A DNA stretch of 64,000 nt from an uncultured Opitutaceae bacterium (GTDB taxonomy: Bacteria; Verrucomicrobiota; Verrucomicrobiia; Opitutales; Opitutaceae). Numbering within the stretch: the stretch's first letter is position 1; the number at the start of each line of letters is the position of its first letter. Under the pieces are notes generated by a model. The model was not told the DNA's origin. It saw nothing but the letters and a program-made list of their open reading frames with translations, and did not search any database. Shown here one piece after another: positions 24,314 to 33,403 of the stretch. The stretch covers positions 1 to 64,000 of the forward strand of contig CALFNN010000038.1 of NCBI GenBank assembly GCA_937902925.1. Reading direction: 5' to 3'. The translations under genes were made by a program, and so were the position numbers.

Positions 24314-26602
24314 CTACCCTGCGCTGCGCGGCGAGGTTTGCTGCAACAGGCGGCTGACCGTGGTGAGCAATGTCTCGACGGCGAACGGCTTCGCGAGGAG
24401 CGCGTCGGCGAACTGGGGCGGGGTGGTCGTCGTGGCCCGCTCGACGGGCGAAAAGCCGCTGGCGATCACGATCTTCACCGCCGGGTTGAGCCGGTGGACG
24501 ACGCTCGCGACCGTGGCGCCATCGAGCTTGGGCATGTTGAGGTCGGTGATCACGAGGGAAATTTCCGTGCTGCGGGGGGCAAACAGCGCGAGCCCCTCGG
24601 TGCCGTCGCGGGCGGTGAGGACGCGGTAGCCGTGGTGGGCGAGGGCGGCGGTCGTGGCATCGCGGATGTTGATCTCGTCGTCGACGACCAGGATCAGCTC
24701 GCCGTTGCCGCGGGGAAAAAACGGCTGCGCGGAGCCGCCGGTGGCGCCGTCGCGCGCGTCATCGTCGGCCGGCAGATAAACGTGGAAGGTCGTGCCGCGG
24801 CCGACGGCGGTCTCGAGCGCGATGAAGCCGTGGTGGCTCTCGACGATGCCGCGGACCGTGGAGAGGCCCAGCCCGGTGCCCTTGCCGGATTCCTTCGTCG
24901 TGAAAAACGGGTCCCAGATGTGCGCGAGCGTTTCGGGCGGGATGCCGGTGCCGGTGTCCTCGACGTGGAGCACGAGCCACGGTCCCGGATGGGCGCCCTC
25001 GAGCGCGCGGGCCGCGACCTCGTCGAGCCGGCGGTTTTCGACGCGGAGGCGGAGGGTGCCGCCCTCCGGCATGGCGTCCCGGGCGTTGACACAAAGGTTG
25101 AGCAGAACCTGGTGGATGTGCGTGGGATTGGCGCGGATCGGCCAGAGGTTGGGCGCGAGGCGTTCCTCGTAGTGGATGTTCTTGGGAAAGGTTTCCTTGA
25201 TCACGACCCCGAGGTCGCGGGCGAGGTGTTTCACCTGGACGACCTTGGGCCCGCCGGCGACGCCCTGGGCAAAGCCGAGGATCTGGCGGATGAGGCCGGC
25301 GCCGCGTTCCGTGCTCTTCTCGAGCATGGCGAGCATCTGGAGGTCGGTGGCGTCGGTCATGTGCTCGCGCAGCATCGGGCCGACCATCATGATGGGGGAG
25401 AGGACGTTGTTGAGATCGTGCGCGATGCCGGCGGCGAGCATGCCGATGCTCTCCATGCGCTGGGCGCGGAGCAGGCGTTCCTCGAGTTTCTTCTTCTCGG
25501 TGATGTCGGTGGCGATCGTGAGCCGGGCGGTGGGCCGGCCGTCGTTGTCGAGAATCTGCGTGGCGCCGATCTCCACGACGAACGGATTGCCCAGGCGGTC
25601 GCGGAGATGAAACTCGCCGCGCCACTCGCCGCGGGCGTCGAGCACCTGGCGGGCGGTGGCGATCCGGTCCGCGGCGTCGGGGCCGAACAGTTCCTCGATG
25701 CGCCGGCCCCGGGCGTCGGCCGCGGTCCAGCCGGAGATGCGCTCCGCGCCGCGATTCCAGAAGGTGACGCGGCCGTCGAGTTCGCTCACGACGATGCCGT
25801 CGCGGGCCTTGTCGAGCAACTCGACCAGTTCGCGGACCCGGCGCTCGGCGGCGCGTTGCGCCGTGACGTCGTTGACCTGGACGAGCCGGGTGTCGGCCGC
25901 GCCGGATTCGAGGAGATGGGAAAAGACCTCCACGTCGATGAGCGTGCCGTCGCGCCGGCGGTGCCGCCAGACACCGGACTCGGCGTCGGCGAGGCCGTGG
26001 GCGAGCAAGTCCGCGAGCCGCTGCGCCTCGGCGGGTGGGCGGAGATCCATGATGGTCAGGCGGAGAAACTCCTCGCGGGCATAGCCGTAGTGACGGCAGG
26101 CGGAGTCGTTCACCTCGAGCACGGCCAGGGTGGAGGTGTGATAGACCCACATCGGCAGCGGGCTGCCGGAAAAAATCTTCCGGTAGCGTTCCTCGCTGTG
26201 GCGGAGACTATCCTCGGCCTGCCGGCGCTGGCGGCGCTCGGCGGCCTCGCGGAGCGCGCGGCGGATGGCGGTCACGAGGCGCTTCATCTGGTCCTTCAGG
26301 ACATAGTCGGCGGCCCCGAGATGGACGGCGTCGATGGCGCGTTCCTCGCCGAGCGTGCCGGTGAAGAACACGAAGGGAACGTCGGGCGCCCGCCGGCACG
26401 CGAGGTCCAGCGCCTCGAGCCCGGTGAACGAGACGAGCGTGAAGTCGGAGAGAATCAGGTCGTAGCCGCCGCGATCCAGCTCCGCCTCGAAATCGTCGCG
26501 GGTGGCGACGACCGTGACCGCGCAATCGGACCATTCCTCCACGAGGATTCGGGAGACGAGTTCGGCATCGGCAGGATTGTCCTCGAGATGAAGGATTCTC
26601 AC
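24314..26602 (-). CDS. Hybrid sensor histidine kinase: REC-PAS-PAS-HisKA-HATPase-REC
   Basis: A cytosolic 762-residue hybrid kinase without membrane segments. An N-terminal receiver (about 1-120) has a phosphoacceptor Asp in YDLILSDFTLV. Two PAS domains follow at about 137-250 and 258-375 (FSGSPLPMWVYHTSTLAVLE, DGIVVSELDGRVTFWNRGAE). The H-box GMLAAGIAHDLNNVLSP holds the phosphorylated His near residue 397. N-box LCVNARDAMPEGG and G-boxes DTGTGIPPE and GKGTGLGLST follow. A C-terminal receiver (about 635-755) has VITDLNMPKLDG. This four-part phosphorelay layout is common in Verrucomicrobiota. Its 5' end overlaps the stop of the single-receiver gene at 26599 by 4 bp, so the pair is translationally coupled. 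The signal sensed is unknown. Confidence 0.93.
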   Translation of the reverse strand: MRILHLEDNPADAELVSRILVEEWSDCAVTVVATRDDFEAELDRGGYDLILSDFTLVSFTGLEALDLACRRAPDVPFVFFTGTLGEERAIDAVHLGAADYVLKDQMKRLVTAIRRALREAAERRQRRQAEDSLRHSEERYRKIFSGSPLPMWVYHTSTLAVLEVNDSACRHYGYAREEFLRLTIMDLRPPAEAQRLADLLAHGLADAESGVWRHRRRDGTLIDVEVFSHLLESGAADTRLVQVNDVTAQRAAERRVRELVELLDKARDGIVVSELDGRVTFWNRGAERISGWTAADARGRRIEELFGPDAADRIATARQVLDARGEWRGEFHLRDRLGNPFVVEIGATQILDNDGRPTARLTIATDITEKKKLEERLLRAQRMESIGMLAAGIAHDLNNVLSPIMMVGPMLREHMTDATDLQMLAMLEKSTERGAGLIRQILGFAQGVAGGPKVVQVKHLARDLGVVIKETFPKNIHYEERLAPNLWPIRANPTHIHQVLLNLCVNARDAMPEGGTLRLRVENRRLDEVAARALEGAHPGPWLVLHVEDTGTGIPPETLAHIWDPFFTTKESGKGTGLGLSTVRGIVESHHGFIALETAVGRGTTFHVYLPADDDARDGATGGSAQPFFPRGNGELILVVDDEINIRDATTAALAHHGYRVLTARDGTEGLALFAPRSTEISLVITDLNMPKLDGATVASVVHRLNPAVKIVIASGFSPVERATTTTPPQFADALLAKPFAVETLLTTVSRLLQQTSPRSAG

Positions 26603-26991
26603 AAAGGCTCGGCGGAACCTGCACCCGGTTTCGGGAGCACCTCGGTGATCGCACGGAGGAGCTCGGCGGGGGTGAACGGTTTGGCGAGGGTGCGGTGCGC
26701 ACCAAGTTTGGCGGCCATCCCGAGATACGTGCGGGAATGGCTGGCTCCGCCCGACATCGCGATGATCGGCAGCCGCGGGAATTCTTTCCGCAGCGCCATG
26801 ATGGTCTCGATGCCTTCCTGTCCGGGCATGATGATGTCGGTGATCACCACGTCCGTGGGCGAAACATGAAAAAGTTCGATCCCCTGCCGGCCGTCGGCGG
26901 CCTGGAGCACGGTGTGCCCGGCGTTGGTGAGCGTGGTGGCGAGCACCTCGCGGAGCGGGGTGTCGTCTTCGATCAGGAGAATGCTGGCCAT
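26599..26991 (-). CDS. Single-domain response regulator (CheY-like receiver)
   Basis: A 130-residue stand-alone receiver. It has an acidic pocket in SILLIEDDTPLRE, a phosphoacceptor Asp in VVITDIIMPGQEG near residue 52, a switch Ser in IIAMSGGAS and the conserved Lys in TLAKPFTPAELL. There is no output domain, so it presumably relays phosphate to or from the hybrid kinase whose start overlaps its stop by 4 bp (ATGA). It is first in this two-gene unit and is separated by 60 bp from the next receiver gene. Confidence 0.92.
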   Translation of the reverse strand: MASILLIEDDTPLREVLATTLTNAGHTVLQAADGRQGIELFHVSPTDVVITDIIMPGQEGIETIMALRKEFPRLPIIAMSGGASHSRTYLGMAAKLGAHRTLAKPFTPAELLRAITEVLPKPGAGSAEPL

Positions 26992-27051
26992 GAAGTGGAG
27001 GGTTTAGACCATCAATCGGCTGCTATTGACCAAACTTTTGCCGGCCGGTTC

Positions 27052-27513
27052 TCAGGCGGCGGGCGGGGCGGGGGGCGGCTCGTTGACGAGAGCCCAGAAG
27101 ACGCCGAGCTGGCTGACGGCCGAGATGAATTCGTCGAAGTCGACGGGTTTGACGACGTAGGCGTTGGCGCCGAGCTGGTAGCCCTTGACGAGGTCGTTTT
27201 CCTCGCGCGACGAGGTGAGGATGACGATCGGCAGGGCCCGCAATGCGGGGTCGGCGCGGATCTGGCGGAGGACTTCCAGACCGTCGACCCGCGGCATCTT
27301 GAGGTCGAGCAGCACGACGGCGGGTTGCACGCTGACGCGGCCCGTGAAGGTGCCGCGACGGTGGAGGAAATCGAGCGCCTCGGCGCCATCGTGGACGACG
27401 GTGATGTCGTTGGCGAGGTTGAGGCTGTGGAGCGCGGCGAGGGTGAGTTCGACGTCGTTCGGGTTGTCCTCGGCGAGCAGGATGGGACGGAGGCTGGCGG
27501 GCTTGGGACTCAT
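27052..27513 (-). CDS. Single-domain response regulator, Rcp1-like
   Basis: A 153-residue receiver with the expanded loops typical of the cyanobacterial Rcp1 type, which pairs with HAMP/PAS kinases. It has the acidic cluster [18 protein letters not shown], the phosphoacceptor in [13 protein letters not shown], the switch Ser in [14 protein letters not shown] and Lys in [12 protein letters not shown]. The C-terminus is alanine- and proline-rich. ATG 27513 overlaps the stop of the CHASE8 kinase by 4 bp, making it the last gene of the TonB-receptor/YfiR/kinase/receiver unit. Confidence 0.92.
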   Translation of the reverse strand: MSPKPASLRPILLAEDNPNDVELTLAALHSLNLANDITVVHDGAEALDFLHRRGTFTGRVSVQPAVVLLDLKMPRVDGLEVLRQIRADPALRALPIVILTSSREENDLVKGYQLGANAYVVKPVDFDEFISAVSQLGVFWALVNEPPPAPPAA

Positions 27514-29885
27514 GGGGATGGTGGCTTGACGGGCAGAGAAAAATAAAAGACCGCCCCCTCGCCGACGCGACCGTCGGCCCAGGTGCGGCCGCCGTGCCGG
27601 GCGATGATGCGGCGGATGTTGGCGAGACCGATGCCGGTGCCCTCGAACTCGGACGGCCCGTGGAGGCGCTGGAACACGCCAAAAAGCTTGCCGGCGTAGG
27701 CCATGTCGAAGCCCACGCCATTGTCGCGCACGAAAAACACCTGCTCGGCCGCCGCGCCGTTGGCGGACTGGCAACCGATGACGATGCGCGGCGCCGGGTT
27801 CTTGCCGGAGTATTTCACGGCGTTCTCGATCAAGTTGACCCAGACCTGCCGCAGCATCGCGGCGTCGGCGTGGACCGGCGGCAGCGGGGCGATCTCCCAC
27901 GCGATCGTGCGGCCGGATTGCTCGTAGTTGCCCTCGCGGACGATGCCGGCGACGAGGGCGTCCTGGTCGACCTCGGCCAGCCGGAGCGTCGTCCGGCTCA
28001 TCCGCGAGAAGCTCAGCAGGTCGTCGATGAGCCGCCCCATCTGCTTGGCGGCGCCGGAGATGGTGGTGAGATAGCGGAGGCTCTGGGTGTCGAGGGTCTT
28101 CTCGGCGCGCTTTGTGAGGAGACTCGCGAAGCCGTCGACGTGGCGCAGCGGCGCGCGCAAGTCGTGGGAGACCGAATAGGAAAACGCCTCGAGCTCCTTG
28201 TTGGCGGCCTCGAGCTGCTGGTTGGCGGCCTGCACGCGCTGCGAACTTTGGAAAATCTCGGCCTCCATCCGCTCCAGCCGCGCCTGCAGCGAACCGTCGC
28301 CGTTGGTCTGCGCGGATTTTCGCCGGACGAAGTCGGTGACGTCCTCGACGCGGTGGATGATGTATTCGAGGGCGCGGTCGGCCCCGAGGACGGGGGAATT
28401 GACCGGGCTCCAGAAGCGCTCCTCGAACACGCCGTCGGGCCGGCGGACGTCGTATTTCTGGATCGCCATCGCATCGGGCGCCAGGTTCTGGATGACGCGG
28501 TTGAGCGAGGCGCGGAGGTTCGAGACGCCGGTGGCGGCGGGATCGTCCGGGTTGTCGGGAAACACCTCGAAGAGCCCGCGGCCGAGGATGCCGTCGCGCG
28601 TCGTCATCGTGGCCTTGAGATAGGCGTCGCTGGCGGCGACGATCCGGAGCTCGGGGTTGAGCACGAGGAACAAGCCGGGCAGCGAGACAAAAAGATTTTC
28701 GAAAACGGCGCGGCTGCGGCGCAGGTCGGCGTTGGCGGACTCGAGCTGCGCGGTGCGCTCGACCACGCGGCGCTCGAGGTCCTCGTTGAGCCGCTTGATC
28801 TCCGTCTCGGAGTTCCTGCGCTCGGTGATGTCGCGGTAGTTGGTCACGATCGCGCTCACGGCGGGGTCGCCGAGCAGGTTGGTCGCCGTGCCCTCGAGCC
28901 AGACCCAGTGGCCGGCCTTGTGCCGGCGCCGCCAGACGACGGGGATCGAACGGCCGGGGCTGGCGAGGAGCTGGGCGATGACTTCCCGCAGCAGCGGCAG
29001 GTCGTCCGGGTGGGTGTTCTCGACGCCGTTGCGCCCGACGAGTTCCTCGGGCGCATAGCCCTCGACGGCGGCGACCGCGGGGCTGAGGTAGAGGATGCAA
29101 TTCTGGGAATTGACCAGGGAGATGCTGTCGGAGCTGTGCTCGATCAGCGCGCGGAAGCGGCGCTCGTTGTGGCGGAGGGCGAGATCCTGTTCCTGGATCT
29201 GCGTGAGCATCTGGTTGAACGCGTCGGTGAGCAGGCCCAGTTCGTCGTGGCCGAGCTTCGTGGCGCGGACCGAATAATCGCGCCGGTCGGACACGGCGCG
29301 GGCGGTGTCGGCGAGGGCGAGGATCGGGCGCGAGATCTGACGCTGCAGCCAGTGCGACAGCAGGTAGGCGAGGACGATCGCGAGCGCCATGACCAGGATC
29401 GCGATGCCGAGGGAACCGCGCAGCCACGCCCCGAGGATCGCGCCGGTGTCGAGCTGGAGGTAGAGGGTGCCGAGGCGCCGGCCGGCCTGGACGACCGGCT
29501 CGAAACCGGCGAGGCGGTCGGGCGAAAACTGGTAGCCGTCCGCGCCGGGAGCGGGCGGAAGCTGCGCGGCGGCGGGCTGGGCGGGATATTGGGCGAAAAG
29601 TTTTCCGGCCGGGTCGTAGAGCGCGGCGGCGACGACGTTCGGTTCGGCGTGAAGGGCCGACAGGGTTTCGCCGGCGTCGGACCGGTTGCCAAAGGCCAGC
29701 GCCGCGGTGCTGTTGTCGGCGGTGATCTTGCCGAGGATCGAGAGCTGCCGCACCGTGGCTTCGCGGAACGTGCGATATTCGTAGACGAAAAACGCGAGGC
29801 GCATGATGACCATCACACCCACGCTCGTGAGCATGAGCAGGAGGGTCAGCTTGCGCTGGATGGGGAGATCCTTGAAGCGCGCCAT
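27510..29885 (-). CDS. Membrane sensor histidine kinase: CHASE8-HAMP-PAS-PAS-HisKA-HATPase
   Basis: A 791-residue inner-membrane sensor. TM1 spans about residues 13-35. A periplasmic CHASE8-type domain follows ([36 protein letters not shown]). TM2 lies at about 155-177 and HAMP to about 230. Two PAS domains are separated by a coiled coil ([18 protein letters not shown]). The H-box [18 protein letters not shown] holds the phosphorylated His near residue 562. The ATPase lobe has N-box [22 protein letters not shown] and [17 protein letters not shown]8 proteins with YfiR partners often end in GGDEF; here the output is phosphotransfer instead. It starts 3 bp after yfiR-like and overlaps the receiver gene by 4 bp. 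Confidence 0.93.
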   Translation of the reverse strand: MARFKDLPIQRKLTLLLMLTSVGVMVIMRLAFFVYEYRTFREATVRQLSILGKITADNSTAALAFGNRSDAGETLSALHAEPNVVAAALYDPAGKLFAQYPAQPAAAQLPPAPGADGYQFSPDRLAGFEPVVQAGRRLGTLYLQLDTGAILGAWLRGSLGIAILVMALAIVLAYLLSHWLQRQISRPILALADTARAVSDRRDYSVRATKLGHDELGLLTDAFNQMLTQIQEQDLALRHNERRFRALIEHSSDSISLVNSQNCILYLSPAVAAVEGYAPEELVGRNGVENTHPDDLPLLREVIAQLLASPGRSIPVVWRRRHKAGHWVWLEGTATNLLGDPAVSAIVTNYRDITERRNSETEIKRLNEDLERRVVERTAQLESANADLRRSRAVFENLFVSLPGLFLVLNPELRIVAASDAYLKATMTTRDGILGRGLFEVFPDNPDDPAATGVSNLRASLNRVIQNLAPDAMAIQKYDVRRPDGVFEERFWSPVNSPVLGADRALEYIIHRVEDVTDFVRRKSAQTNGDGSLQARLERMEAEIFQSSQRVQAANQQLEAANKELEAFSYSVSHDLRAPLRHVDGFASLLTKRAEKTLDTQSLRYLTTISGAAKQMGRLIDDLLSFSRMSRTTLRLAEVDQDALVAGIVREGNYEQSGRTIAWEIAPLPPVHADAAMLRQVWVNLIENAVKYSGKNPAPRIVIGCQSANGAAAEQVFFVRDNGVGFDMAYAGKLFGVFQRLHGPSEFEGTGIGLANIRRIIARHGGRTWADGRVGEGAVFYFSLPVKPPSP

Positions 29886-29888
29886 CGG

Positions 29889-30479
29889 TCAGTCTTTGCC
29901 CGGCTCGACGATATCCGCCGGCCGGAGCAGCTTGGAGCTGAGGGTGAGCTGGGCGGCCTTCGCCGCGGCCAGGTTGACGCGCAGCCGGATGCGGTTGTTC
30001 TCCGTGGCGAAGCGGATCATGCCGCCGCGCTGCGCAAACCCGTCCATGTCTCCGACGGTGAGCACGCTCCGGCCTTTCAGGCTGGCGAGAATGTTCTCGA
30101 GCCGTCCCGCCTCGGAGCCGCAGATAAAGAGGATGTGGCACGTGTCGACCTCGGCGACGGCGCGGTAACGCCGGACCACGAGCGGCCGGGCGTTCACCTT
30201 CTCGCCGCGCACGGTCTGGTCCAGAAACGAGCCGAACGGATCGTCCCCGAGCACGCCGATGATCAGCGGCGCCTGCGGATCGGAAAACGCGGCGGGCGGC
30301 CAGTCGACGAATTGCGCGAAATTGAAGAGAAAGACGGCCTTGATTTGATACTCGCGCGTCGCCTCCGGTTGCGCGATGGCCGGGGACACGAGCAGGAGCG
30401 CGCTCCAGGCGATGCCCGCCGCGGCGATCCACCGGGCCGCGCGGCCGCGGACGAAGGCGGTGGCGCTCAGAACCGCCAC
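29889..30479 (-). CDS. YfiR-family periplasmic protein (DUF4154)
   Basis: In Pseudomonas, YfiR is a periplasmic repressor of the membrane diguanylate cyclase YfiN. This 196-residue homologue starts at GTG 30479 with a signal peptide (hydrophobic WIAAAGIAWSALLLVSPAIA). The family core follows: EYQIKAVFLFNFAQFVDWPP, IIGVLGDDPFGSFLDQT, TCHILFICGSEAGRLENILA and the GGMIRFATENNRIRLRVNL block. The start overlaps the TonB-receptor stop by 13 bp, and the CHASE8 kinase begins 3 bp after its stop. It therefore very likely modulates that kinase, replacing the usual YfiN partner. No YfiB-like gene is present. Confidence 0.88.
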   Translation of the reverse strand: MAVLSATAFVRGRAARWIAAAGIAWSALLLVSPAIAQPEATREYQIKAVFLFNFAQFVDWPPAAFSDPQAPLIIGVLGDDPFGSFLDQTVRGEKVNARPLVVRRYRAVAEVDTCHILFICGSEAGRLENILASLKGRSVLTVGDMDGFAQRGGMIRFATENNRIRLRVNLAAAKAAQLTLSSKLLRPADIVEPGKD

Positions 30480-32518
30480 GTGGCCTTTCCGTAGACGCTG
30501 CGCTGGATTTCTTCGCGCGCCGGACCGGGGAAGCCGTATTCCGGATGGTGGTCGTGGAGGAGATTCTGCCCGACGAGGGAGAGCTCGAGGCTCCGGGTGG
30601 GATGCCAGCCGAGGCGGACATCGAGCTCGAAATAACCCGGCACCGTCCCGGGATTCGGCCCGTTGTTGTTGTGCAACGTGTCCACCCAGCGCAGGCCGGA
30701 GTCCAGTTCGACGTTGCGCGGGAGATCGACGGAGGAGCGCAGCGAGAACTGCTGGCCGGGGTCGGCGGTCTCGTTGAGCCCGTGGCTGAAATCCACCTGG
30801 CCCGGCTTCACGTGCAGGTGCTCGCGGAGCAGCGTGTAGCCGCCGTGCAGCCGCCACCCTTCGCGCATTTGATAGGTGAAGCTGAGCTCGGCGCCGTGGG
30901 TCTCGCCCTCGAGATTATTCTGGAACACGAGCGGAAACCCGAATGACGTGGCGGTCAGCGGCGCCGGCGTCGTGCTGCGCACGTGGTCGTAGTCGTTGAA
31001 AAAAAACGAGAGCGACCCGCTAAGCTTGGCGCCGAGCTCGGCGCGGTAGCCGAGTTCGTAGGCGACGACGGTTTCGGAGCGGAAATCCGGCCCGCCGTTC
31101 AGAATGCTGGAAGGGAAGGGCGCGGGCAGCCCCGTCGGTTCCTGCAGGTCGCGATCGATCCGCGACGGCGTCCGCACGGCCCGCGACACGGCGGCCCAGA
31201 GCATCCGCCGGTCGGCGAAATTCCACTGCAGCCGGGTGCCCGGCTCCACCTCGACCCCGGTGTAGTCGTTGTGTTCGAGTTTCGACCCGAGCGTGAGGGT
31301 CAGGCTGGGCGCGAGCGCGATCTCGTCCTGCACGAATCCACTGAACAGCCTCTGATCCAGCCGGGCCGGCAGAAAGACGAGGGAGGGCGCGTTGCCGACG
31401 TCATCGCGCGTGAAGCGGTAGCCGAGACCCCAGATCAGCCGGTGGCTTCTGCCGACGGGAAAGCGGTATTGAAAATCCAGGTCGTAGGTGTCGAGGTCGT
31501 CGGTCAGGGTGCCGGCCGGGACAAATCCGTTCGAGGGCTTGGGGCTGGCGAGATGGGTCCGGTCATAATACAGCTGCAGGCTCAGGTCGGAGTCGGGCGC
31601 CAGCGTGTGGGTCCAGCGACCGAGCAGGTTGCCGCCGCTGACGCGTCCCGTTCCGCCGGTCGTCACATCCTCGTCGCCGCTGTAGAGATCGCCCTGCAGG
31701 GTCAGCGGATTTTGCGGCGACGCCGTGGAATCGATGCGAAACCCGCCGCGGCTCATGTTCCAGCCGTCGGTGGCGTCCTTGCCGCGGGCCGTGCCCTCGT
31801 TGGCGCGGTCGAAATATTTGGCGTAAACCCGGAAATAGACGTCGGGGGCCAGCTTGCCGCCGTAGCGAGCCGCCGCGAAGCCCTGCAGATCCGTGCCGCC
31901 GCCGGTCTCGATCAATCCGCCCTGGGTGTCCTTGGCGTTTTTGGTCGTGATGTTGATCACACCGTTGACGGCGTTGGCGCCCCACAGCGTGCCGCCGGGT
32001 CCGCTGATGACCTCGATGCGGTCGAGGTCCGCGAGCAGATAATCCTGCACGTCCCAGAACACGCCGGAAAAAAGCGGCGTATAAACCGTCCGTCCGTCGA
32101 CCAGCACGAGGAGCTTGTTGGCCAGGTCGGTATTAAATCCGCGGGCGCTGATGTTCCAGTCGTGGGAGTTTTGCCGGGCGACGTCCAGGTTGTCCGCCAG
32201 CCGCAGCGCCTCGGGAATGCTCGAGGCGCCGGAGCGGAGAATGTCCTCGTTCGTGATCACCTGGATGGCCGAGGCCGCATCGAGCAGTTTTTCCGGCTGC
32301 TTGGAGACGGAGGTCACCTCGATGTCCATCAGTTCCTCGACGCTGAGTTTCTTCAGCTCGCTGACCGTGGGATCGGGGGTTGCGGCGACCTGGGCGATTC
32401 CGGGGCGGGCGAGCGCCAGCGCGGCGCAGGCCAGCACGGTCGTCCGCAGCGACCGGGCACGCCAAGCGGGCAGACCATCGCGCGCGACGGCGGCGGAGCG
32501 GAGAAGCGGGAGAATCAT
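30467..32518 (-). CDS. TonB-dependent receptor heading a signalling operon
   Basis: Outer-membrane 22-strand receptor for an unknown ligand. The 683 residues from ATG 32518 contain a twin-arginine-free signal region ending near RPGIAQ. The plug domain follows (LSVEELMDIEVTSVSK, VITNEDILRSGASSIPEALR, ARGFNTDLANKLLVLVDGRT, GPGGTLWGANAVNGVINI). A long beta-barrel ends ARE...VYGKATWRF, with the C-terminal aromatic needed for BAM. The LSVEELMDIEVTSVSK opening is characteristic of receptors linked to two-component systems in Verrucomicrobiota and some Proteobacteria. It overlaps the yfiR-like gene by 13 bp. GTG 32566 is an alternative start. Confidence 0.92.
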   Translation of the reverse strand: MILPLLRSAAVARDGLPAWRARSLRTTVLACAALALARPGIAQVAATPDPTVSELKKLSVEELMDIEVTSVSKQPEKLLDAASAIQVITNEDILRSGASSIPEALRLADNLDVARQNSHDWNISARGFNTDLANKLLVLVDGRTVYTPLFSGVFWDVQDYLLADLDRIEVISGPGGTLWGANAVNGVINITTKNAKDTQGGLIETGGGTDLQGFAAARYGGKLAPDVYFRVYAKYFDRANEGTARGKDATDGWNMSRGGFRIDSTASPQNPLTLQGDLYSGDEDVTTGGTGRVSGGNLLGRWTHTLAPDSDLSLQLYYDRTHLASPKPSNGFVPAGTLTDDLDTYDLDFQYRFPVGRSHRLIWGLGYRFTRDDVGNAPSLVFLPARLDQRLFSGFVQDEIALAPSLTLTLGSKLEHNDYTGVEVEPGTRLQWNFADRRMLWAAVSRAVRTPSRIDRDLQEPTGLPAPFPSSILNGGPDFRSETVVAYELGYRAELGAKLSGSLSFFFNDYDHVRSTTPAPLTATSFGFPLVFQNNLEGETHGAELSFTYQMREGWRLHGGYTLLREHLHVKPGQVDFSHGLNETADPGQQFSLRSSVDLPRNVELDSGLRWVDTLHNNNGPNPGTVPGYFELDVRLGWHPTRSLELSLVGQNLLHDHHPEYGFPGPAREEIQRSVYGKATWRF

Positions 32519-32700
32519 TGGGTCGGGGAAGACGAAGCCGGGGATCAACAGGGAATGACGCACCACCCGCGGCCGGGGATGCGCGGCGGAGCGGCGGAAA
32601 CGGGCCGGCGGCGGCTTTGCGCGGCGAAGAGTTTCATGAAATTACCGCTGGTGCGTCGAGGTTGGCGCGACCGGCGAAAAAAAGCTGTAAGGTTTGCCGC

Positions 32701-32758
32701 CCTACGCCAGCGCTTTTTCCTGCGGGAAATTACCTACGCCGCATGGTAGTGCGCTACC
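32701..32758. promoter_or_regulatory. Direct repeats and palindrome upstream of the TonB-receptor operon
   Basis: Two copies of CCTACGCC, at 32701-32708 and 32733-32740, are spaced 32 bp start to start (about three helical turns). A perfect palindrome GGTAG-TGCG-CTACC at 32745-32758 begins 4 bp beyond the stop of the LuxR-type gene. They lie in the 243-bp gap ahead of the TonB receptor. They could be binding sites for the neighbouring LuxR-type regulator, or in the case of the palindrome a terminator hairpin without a T-run. Confidence 0.35.
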
Positions 32759-32761
32759 GTC

Positions 32762-33403
32762 CTAAGGGGAAATTAAGTTCTTGCGTATCGCGAAACGCAC
32801 CAGGTCGGTCTGCGTTTGCAGGCCGAGTTTGCGGAGCAGGTTCGTGCGGTGCGACTCGGCGGTGCGCGGGCTGATGAAAAGTTTCTCGGCGATCTCCGGG
32901 TTGCTGTGGCCCTCGGCGGCGAGCTGGAGCACGGTGCGCTCGCGCGGCGTCAGCGCCGCGAGCGGGTCGTCGTCGGCGACCGGCTTGGCGGCGAGCGCGT
33001 TGATCGCCCATTCGGAAAGCGGGGCGCTGAGGAAACGCCGGCCGGCGAGCACCTCGGTCAGCGCCTGGGCGATCTCGCGCGACTCCGCCCCTTTCAGGAT
33101 GTAGGCCATCGCGCCGCCGCGCAGCGCCGCGATGACGTAGGGTTCGTCGGGATGCATCGAAAGCACGATGACCCGCGTGTTCGGGCTGCTGGTCCGCGTC
33201 TGCCGCAACACCTCGATGCCGTGGAGTCGCGGGAGATTGAGATCGAGCAGCAGCACGGCGGGCTTGTGCCGCTCCACCAGTTGCACCGCAGCCAGGCCGT
33301 CGCCGGCCTCGGCCACAACCTGGCAGACGCCGTCGTGCTCGAGGATCCCGCGCAGCCCCCGGCGGACAATCTCATGATCGTCGGCGATGATCGCGGTGGT
33401 CAT
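32762..33403 (-). CDS. LuxR/NarL-type response regulator
   Basis: Transcription regulator of 213 residues. The receiver has TAIIADDHEIVRRGLRGIL, the phosphoacceptor in VLLLDLNLPRLHG near residue 54, VIVLSMHPDE and Lys in AYILKGAESRE. The helix-turn-helix is LTPRERTVLQLAAEGHSNPE followed by LFISPRTAESHRTNLLRKLG near residues 150-200. ATG 33403 overlaps the stop of the upstream NarX-type kinase by 4 bp, which identifies the cognate sensor. The TonB-receptor operon lies directly downstream on the same strand and is a plausible target. Confidence 0.93.
   Translation of the reverse strand: MTTAIIADDHEIVRRGLRGILEHDGVCQVVAEAGDGLAAVQLVERHKPAVLLLDLNLPRLHGIEVLRQTRTSSPNTRVIVLSMHPDEPYVIAALRGGAMAYILKGAESREIAQALTEVLAGRRFLSAPLSEWAINALAAKPVADDDPLAALTPRERTVLQLAAEGHSNPEIAEKLFISPRTAESHRTNLLRKLGLQTQTDLVRFAIRKNLISP

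Noticed and set aside
27594-30494. 966-codon plus-strand frame opposite the CHASE8 kinase and yfiR-like gene
   Set aside because: The minus strand carries all kinase motifs in order, so this long frame is a by-product of high GC content.
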